Shown: positions 21,906-25,796 of the stretch, piece after piece
Layout of the letters: the number at the start of each line of letters is the position of its first letter
How positions within the stretch are numbered: position 1 is the first letter of the stretch
NCBI GenBank assembly: GCA_017620455.1
Contig: JAFZQK010000021.1
Location: 1-25,796 of the forward strand
DNA length: 25,796 bases
DNA from: Clostridia bacterium
Lineage (GTDB): Bacteria; Bacillota_A; Clostridia; Christensenellales; Aristaeellaceae
Reading direction: 5' to 3'
Program-made: the position numbers and the translations under genes
The notes under the pieces: generated by a model
What the model was told of the DNA's origin: nothing
The model's input: the letters and a program-made list of their open reading frames with translations, nothing else
The model's database searches: none

Positions 21906-22850
21906 TCAATAATGCACGTGCTTTTTGCTCACCCAGAGGTTAATGAGGGTGACCACCAGGATGATCCCGAAAAGGATCAGGGCGGCGGCGCTGGCGCGGC
22001 CCTGGTTGTTGCTGGCCAGAGAATCGTAGATCAGCCCCACCATGGTGTTCATGCGGTGGGCGTCGTGCACCGGGCCCATGGATTCGCCGAAGATGCCCAC
22101 GATGCTGGTGTATTCCTTGAATCCGCCGATGAACCCGGTGATCACCACGTAGGCCAGCATGGGCGAAAGCAGCGGCACGGTGATCCGGGTCAGCACCCGC
22201 CAGCGGGGGGTGGAGTCCACCTTCGCCGCCTCGTAATACTGCTTGTTGATGCCGGTCAGGCCCCCCAGCAGGATCAGGATCTTGAAGGGCAGGGCGTTCC
22301 AGACGATATAGGTGATCAGCACGAACATGTTGGCCCAGTATTCCGAGCCGGAATTGATCCAGTTCACCCAGTTCCCGCCGAAGAAGCGGATGATGTCGTT
22401 CACGATGCCGTAGCTGCTGATCAGCGGCCGGCGGGTGCCCACGCTGCCGATCACGTTGAACATGGCGGCGAACACCATGCCGATGGCGATGGAGTTGGTG
22501 ACGTACGGCAGGAAGAAGATGGTCTGCAGCGCTTTCTGCAGCGGCTTGATGGCGTGCAGCGCCACGGCGATGAGCAGGGCCAGCACGGTGCTCACCGGCA
22601 CGGAGATCACGCACAGCAGCACGGTGTTGGTCAGCGCCTGCTTGAATTCCGCGTTCTGGGCCACCTTGGCAAAGTTGCCGATGCCGAAGCGGAAGGCGGT
22701 CTCGCCGCCGATGTGGGCCAGGCCGCTGTAATCCTCCCGGAAGGCCATCGTCACCGTGTTGATGATGGGCCACACGGTGAAGATCAGAAGCAGCACGATG
22801 GCCGGCGCCAGATACAGCCAGGCCTTCCACTGTTGTTTGCTCTCTACCAT
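21906..22850 (-). CDS. ABC transporter permease, CUT1 family (UgpA/MalF-like)
   Basis: A 314-residue membrane protein; first membrane segment AWLYLAPAIVLLLIFTVWPII, then a periplasm-type loop and about five more. The EAA loop is YYEAAKVDSTPRWRVLTRITVPLLSP. The start at 22850 lies one base after the stop of the ATPase gene, with GAGGTGA inside that gene's end as ribosome binding site, so the two are coupled. Confidence 0.92.
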   Translation of the reverse strand: MVESKQQWKAWLYLAPAIVLLLIFTVWPIINTVTMAFREDYSGLAHIGGETAFRFGIGNFAKVAQNAEFKQALTNTVLLCVISVPVSTVLALLIAVALHAIKPLQKALQTIFFLPYVTNSIAIGMVFAAMFNVIGSVGTRRPLISSYGIVNDIIRFFGGNWVNWINSGSEYWANMFVLITYIVWNALPFKILILLGGLTGINKQYYEAAKVDSTPRWRVLTRITVPLLSPMLAYVVITGFIGGFKEYTSIVGIFGESMGPVHDAHRMNTMVGLIYDSLASNNQGRASAAALILFGIILVVTLINLWVSKKHVHY

Positions 22851-22851
22851 A

Positions 22852-23955
<1,104 letters not shown>

Positions 23956-23989
23956 GCGGTATTCCTTCCTCCTTTGCAGGTGATTTTTC

Positions 23990-24751
23990 TCAGTCAGGCT
24001 CCCGGGCGGCGGCTTCCGCGGCCAGGCGGGCCTTGTAGGCCGCCAGTTCCTCCCGGGTGTCGAATATCCTCTGGCTGGCCGCGTCGATCACGGCGGTGCC
24101 GGCCAGCAGATCATGGATCAGGGCGTTGGTGCGGGTGGCGGCCATGACGGCGGCCTCCACGATCAGGATCAGAAACAGCACCGCGGGGCCCACCACTCCG
24201 ATGGTGCCCCAATAGATCATCAGCAGGATCAGCGCGGGGACCATGGTTTCCACCGCGTATTTCCCCAGGATCGCGCGCACGAACAGCGTGACCGCGTTCA
24301 CCCGCACGCCCTCGGCCCGCATGAGGCCGATGCCGAAGATCTTTTTGCCCAGCGTGCGCCCCTCCCCCAGCTTCAGGGGGATCAGGAACTCCATCGCCAG
24401 AAAGGCGAAAAAGAGGCCCAGGGACACGATCAGCACGGACAGGCTCATCATCATCTGCATGGCGCGCAGCGCCGACGCGTCGGCGTTGAGGGCGGCGATG
24501 CCCTCCTCCACCTTCCGGGCTTCCTCCTCGGGCAGGGCGTCGAATTCGCTCTTGGAAATGCGCAGGTCCACGCCATACTGCGCGCCGTATTTTTCATAGC
24601 TTTCGGTCACCGTGCGGCTGTAGCCGTCGTACCCCGTCAGGGCGGAAAGCCCCCACGCAAAGAGGACCGCCACGATGCCCAGCAGGATCGCGTCGAACAG
24701 AAAAGCCGAAATGCGCTTCCACATGCTGGCTTTTTGAAGCTCGCAATCCAA
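23990..24751 (-). CDS. RDD family membrane protein
   Basis: About 253 residues. MWKRISAFLFDAILLGIVAVLFAW holds the hallmark Arg and Asp of the first membrane segment of RDD proteins. A long hydrophilic, acidic loop follows (about 55-105 of the longer form), then three more membrane segments (LSVLIVSLGLFFAFLAMEFLI with the GEGRTLGKKIFGI motif after it, and MVPALILLMIYWGTIGVVGPAVLFLILIV) and RTNALIHDLLAGTAVID near the end. A TTG at 24751 with GAGGGG upstream fits the usual RDD N-terminus (LDCELQKASMWKR); a GTG at 24790 is the alternative. Function is not settled; some RDD proteins are linked to transport. It may be the first gene of the importer operon, only 34 bp before the ATPase. Confidence 0.85.
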   Translation of the reverse strand: MDCELQKASMWKRISAFLFDAILLGIVAVLFAWGLSALTGYDGYSRTVTESYEKYGAQYGVDLRISKSEFDALPEEEARKVEEGIAALNADASALRAMQMMMSLSVLIVSLGLFFAFLAMEFLIPLKLGEGRTLGKKIFGIGLMRAEGVRVNAVTLFVRAILGKYAVETMVPALILLMIYWGTIGVVGPAVLFLILIVEAAVMAATRTNALIHDLLAGTAVIDAASQRIFDTREELAAYKARLAAEAAAREPD

Positions 24752-24802
24752 TGGCTTCCCCTCTTTTCCGCCGCGACCGCCGTTTTTCACTGTTTCGCCC
24801 TT

Positions 24803-24831
24803 ATTATACTAAAAAAATCGTTCAAAGTCTA
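24803..24831 (-). promoter_or_regulatory. Promoter for the RDD gene and probably the importer-nuclease operon
   Basis: On the minus strand TAGACT (24826-24831), 17-bp spacer and a consensus TATAAT (24803-24808), in the only AT-rich stretch of the neighbourhood. No equally good promoter was found in the short gaps from 23955 down to 15220. Confidence 0.6.
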
Positions 24832-24856
24832 TAATGTAACAAAGAAGTAATAAAAT

Positions 24857-24870
24857 CCGGCATAAGCCGG
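24857..24870 (-). terminator. Short hairpin with T-rich tail, possible backup terminator
   Basis: CCGGC-ttat-GCCGG on the minus strand, followed by ATTTTATTACTTCTTTG. The stem is only five pairs. It would stop residual read-through from the upstream decarboxylase gene before the RDD promoter. Confidence 0.4.
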
Positions 24871-24881
24871 CCGCGCAGAAC

Positions 24882-24918
24882 AAAAAAAGCCGCCGCGGGC
24901 GGGGGCGTGCGGGGCGGC
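24882..24918 (-). terminator. Terminator, GC-rich stem with seven T
   Basis: On the minus strand GCCGCC (24918-24913) pairs with GGCGGC (24894-24889) over a C-rich loop, followed by TTTTTTT. It is one of two consecutive terminators after the carboxyltransferase gene. Confidence 0.6.
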
Positions 24919-24940
24919 GTCCCGTGAAAGAAACAAACGA

Positions 24941-24973
24941 AAGCCCGGCGCCGGGATGGCCGACGCCGGGCTT
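24941..24973 (-). terminator. Terminator of the carboxyltransferase gene
   Basis: On the minus strand AAGCCCGGCG pairs with CGCCGGGCTT (perfect 10 bp), followed by TCGTTTGTTTCTTTC. It lies 21 bases after the stop codon. Confidence 0.75.
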
Positions 24974-24994
24974 GTATGCAGGTACGGGGCCCGT

Positions 24995-25796
24995 TTACAC
25001 GGGCATGGTGCCGTCTTCCTTGTTGTAGGCGGTGGGATCGGCCTTGAGCTGCTGGGCCTGACGCCACTGGAAGAACTTGGTGGCCACCTGGGGGAACAGC
25101 GCGTAGGAGAGCACGTCCTCGTCCTGCTGGCTGTATTCCCGGATCTCCTTGCGGTAATTGTCCAGTTCGGGCGCGATATCGTCGGCGGGGCGGTAAGTGA
25201 TCACCTTTTCGTCGCCGATGCACTTCTTGCGCACATCCTCGTTGACGGGGGCGGGCAGGCGGCCGTATTCGCCCTTGAGCAGGCCCTTGCTTTCCTTGGT
25301 GACCATTTTATAGCGCTCGCCGCCCAGCACGTTCATCACGGCCTGGGTGCCCACGATCTGGGAGGTGGGGGTCACCAGGGGCGGATAGCCGAAGTCCTTG
25401 CGCACCCGCGGCACTTCCTCCAGCACGGTGTAATACTTATCCATGGCCCCGGCCTGCTTGAGCTGGCCGATCAGGTTGCTCAGCATGCCGCCGGGCACCT
25501 GATACTGTAGGGCCTTGGCGTTGACGGAAAGCACCTTGTCCGGATCCCGCCAGCCGTCCTTGGTGAGGCGCTCGGCCACACCGCGGAAATGCTCGGCAAT
25601 CTTGGCCAGCAGCTCTTCGTCCAGGCCGGTATCGTATTCGGTGCCCTTGAGGGCCGCCACGATGGATTCGGTGGCGGGCTGGCTGGTGCCGCCGCCCAAG
25701 GGGGACAGGGCCGTGTCGATCACGTCCACACCCGCTTCCACGGCCTTGATCAGGGTCATGGAGCCGGTGCCCGCGGTGTTATGGGTGTGCAGCACG
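24995..25796 (-). CDS. oadA: Oxaloacetate decarboxylase alpha / pyruvate carboxylase subunit B (carboxyltransferase), 5' truncated
   Basis: The frame is open to the window end, so only the C-terminal 267 or so residues are present. They show the end of the carboxyltransferase barrel (LHTHNTAGTGSMTLIKAVEAGVD then IDTALSPLGGGTSQPATE) and the PYC/OADA conserved domain (PGGMLSNLIGQLKQ, VRKDFGYPPLVTPTSQIVGTQAV, GLLKGEYGRLPAP, ADDIAPELD). The protein moves a carboxyl group between oxaloacetate or pyruvate and biotin. It ends without a biotinyl domain, so the biotin carrier must be a separate protein. Two terminators follow. Whether it belongs to a sodium-pumping decarboxylase or to a transcarboxylase-type enzyme depends on genes outside the window. 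Confidence 0.93.
   Translation of the reverse strand, partial: VLHTHNTAGTGSMTLIKAVEAGVDVIDTALSPLGGGTSQPATESIVAALKGTEYDTGLDEELLAKIAEHFRGVAERLTKDGWRDPDKVLSVNAKALQYQVPGGMLSNLIGQLKQAGAMDKYYTVLEEVPRVRKDFGYPPLVTPTSQIVGTQAVMNVLGGERYKMVTKESKGLLKGEYGRLPAPVNEDVRKKCIGDEKVITYRPADDIAPELDNYRKEIREYSQQDEDVLSYALFPQVATKFFQWRQAQQLKADPTAYNKEDGTMPV

Noticed and set aside
24830..24835. Plus-strand TATAAT
   Set aside because: No matching -35 box and no plus-strand gene downstream; it overlaps the minus-strand promoter in an AT-rich patch.

Overview
The window is GC-rich DNA that reads like a chromosomal segment of a strictly anaerobic, Gram-positive-type gut or rumen bacterium (Bacillota, Clostridia-like). The reasons are an oxygen-sensitive class III ribonucleotide reductase, strong AGGAGG-type ribosome binding sites, sigma-A-like promoters with 17-bp spacers, a LytR-CpsA-Psr cell-wall protein, a DUF4298 protein, secreted plant-fibre hydrolases and CUT1-type sugar ABC transporter genes. 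The lineage is an inference. No rRNA, tRNA, CRISPR array, transposase or phage gene was seen.

Layout, left half. 1-1646 is the 3' part of nrdD, with an unusual C-terminal glutaredoxin-like domain. It is followed by a 630-bp gene-free stretch holding four copies of an approximately 84-bp two-hairpin repeat, and then by a thioredoxin-reductase-like flavoprotein (2279-3196). Next come a small minus-strand protein, an intracellular GH51 arabinofuranosidase (3673-5280, minus), a divergent LCP protein (5457-6860), a DUF4298 protein (minus), and a PRTase-like protein plus a secreted GH10 xylanase (7429-9317). 9318-9761 has no gene but carries a dense series of stem-loops. A YfbK-like VWA protein with a peptidoglycan-binding domain (minus) and a plus-strand trio follow (secreted 170-aa protein, P-loop kinase-like protein, 135-aa protein; 11874-13656).

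Layout, right half. From about 24.8 kb down to 13.8 kb all genes lie on the minus strand with short gaps or overlaps. They are an RDD membrane protein, an MsmK/UgpC-like ATPase, two permeases, a solute-binding protein, a secreted staphylococcal-nuclease-like protein, a secreted protein with two OB-like repeats, two tandem DHH/DHHA1 phosphoesterases, and a secreted protein with an internal duplication. This arrangement suggests a nucleic-acid scavenging locus: extracellular cleavage, import, then intracellular hydrolysis of short oligonucleotides. That function is inferred from context; the transporter family itself usually carries sugars. The window ends inside a minus-strand oxaloacetate decarboxylase/pyruvate carboxylase carboxyltransferase subunit.

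Main points of interest: (1) the nuclease-OB-DHH-CUT1 operon; (2) the NrdD-glutaredoxin fusion next to a thioredoxin-reductase-like protein lacking the usual NADPH phosphate-binding motif; (3) two families of palindromic intergenic elements; (4) active-site substitutions in the nuclease, the xylanase and the PRTase-like protein.
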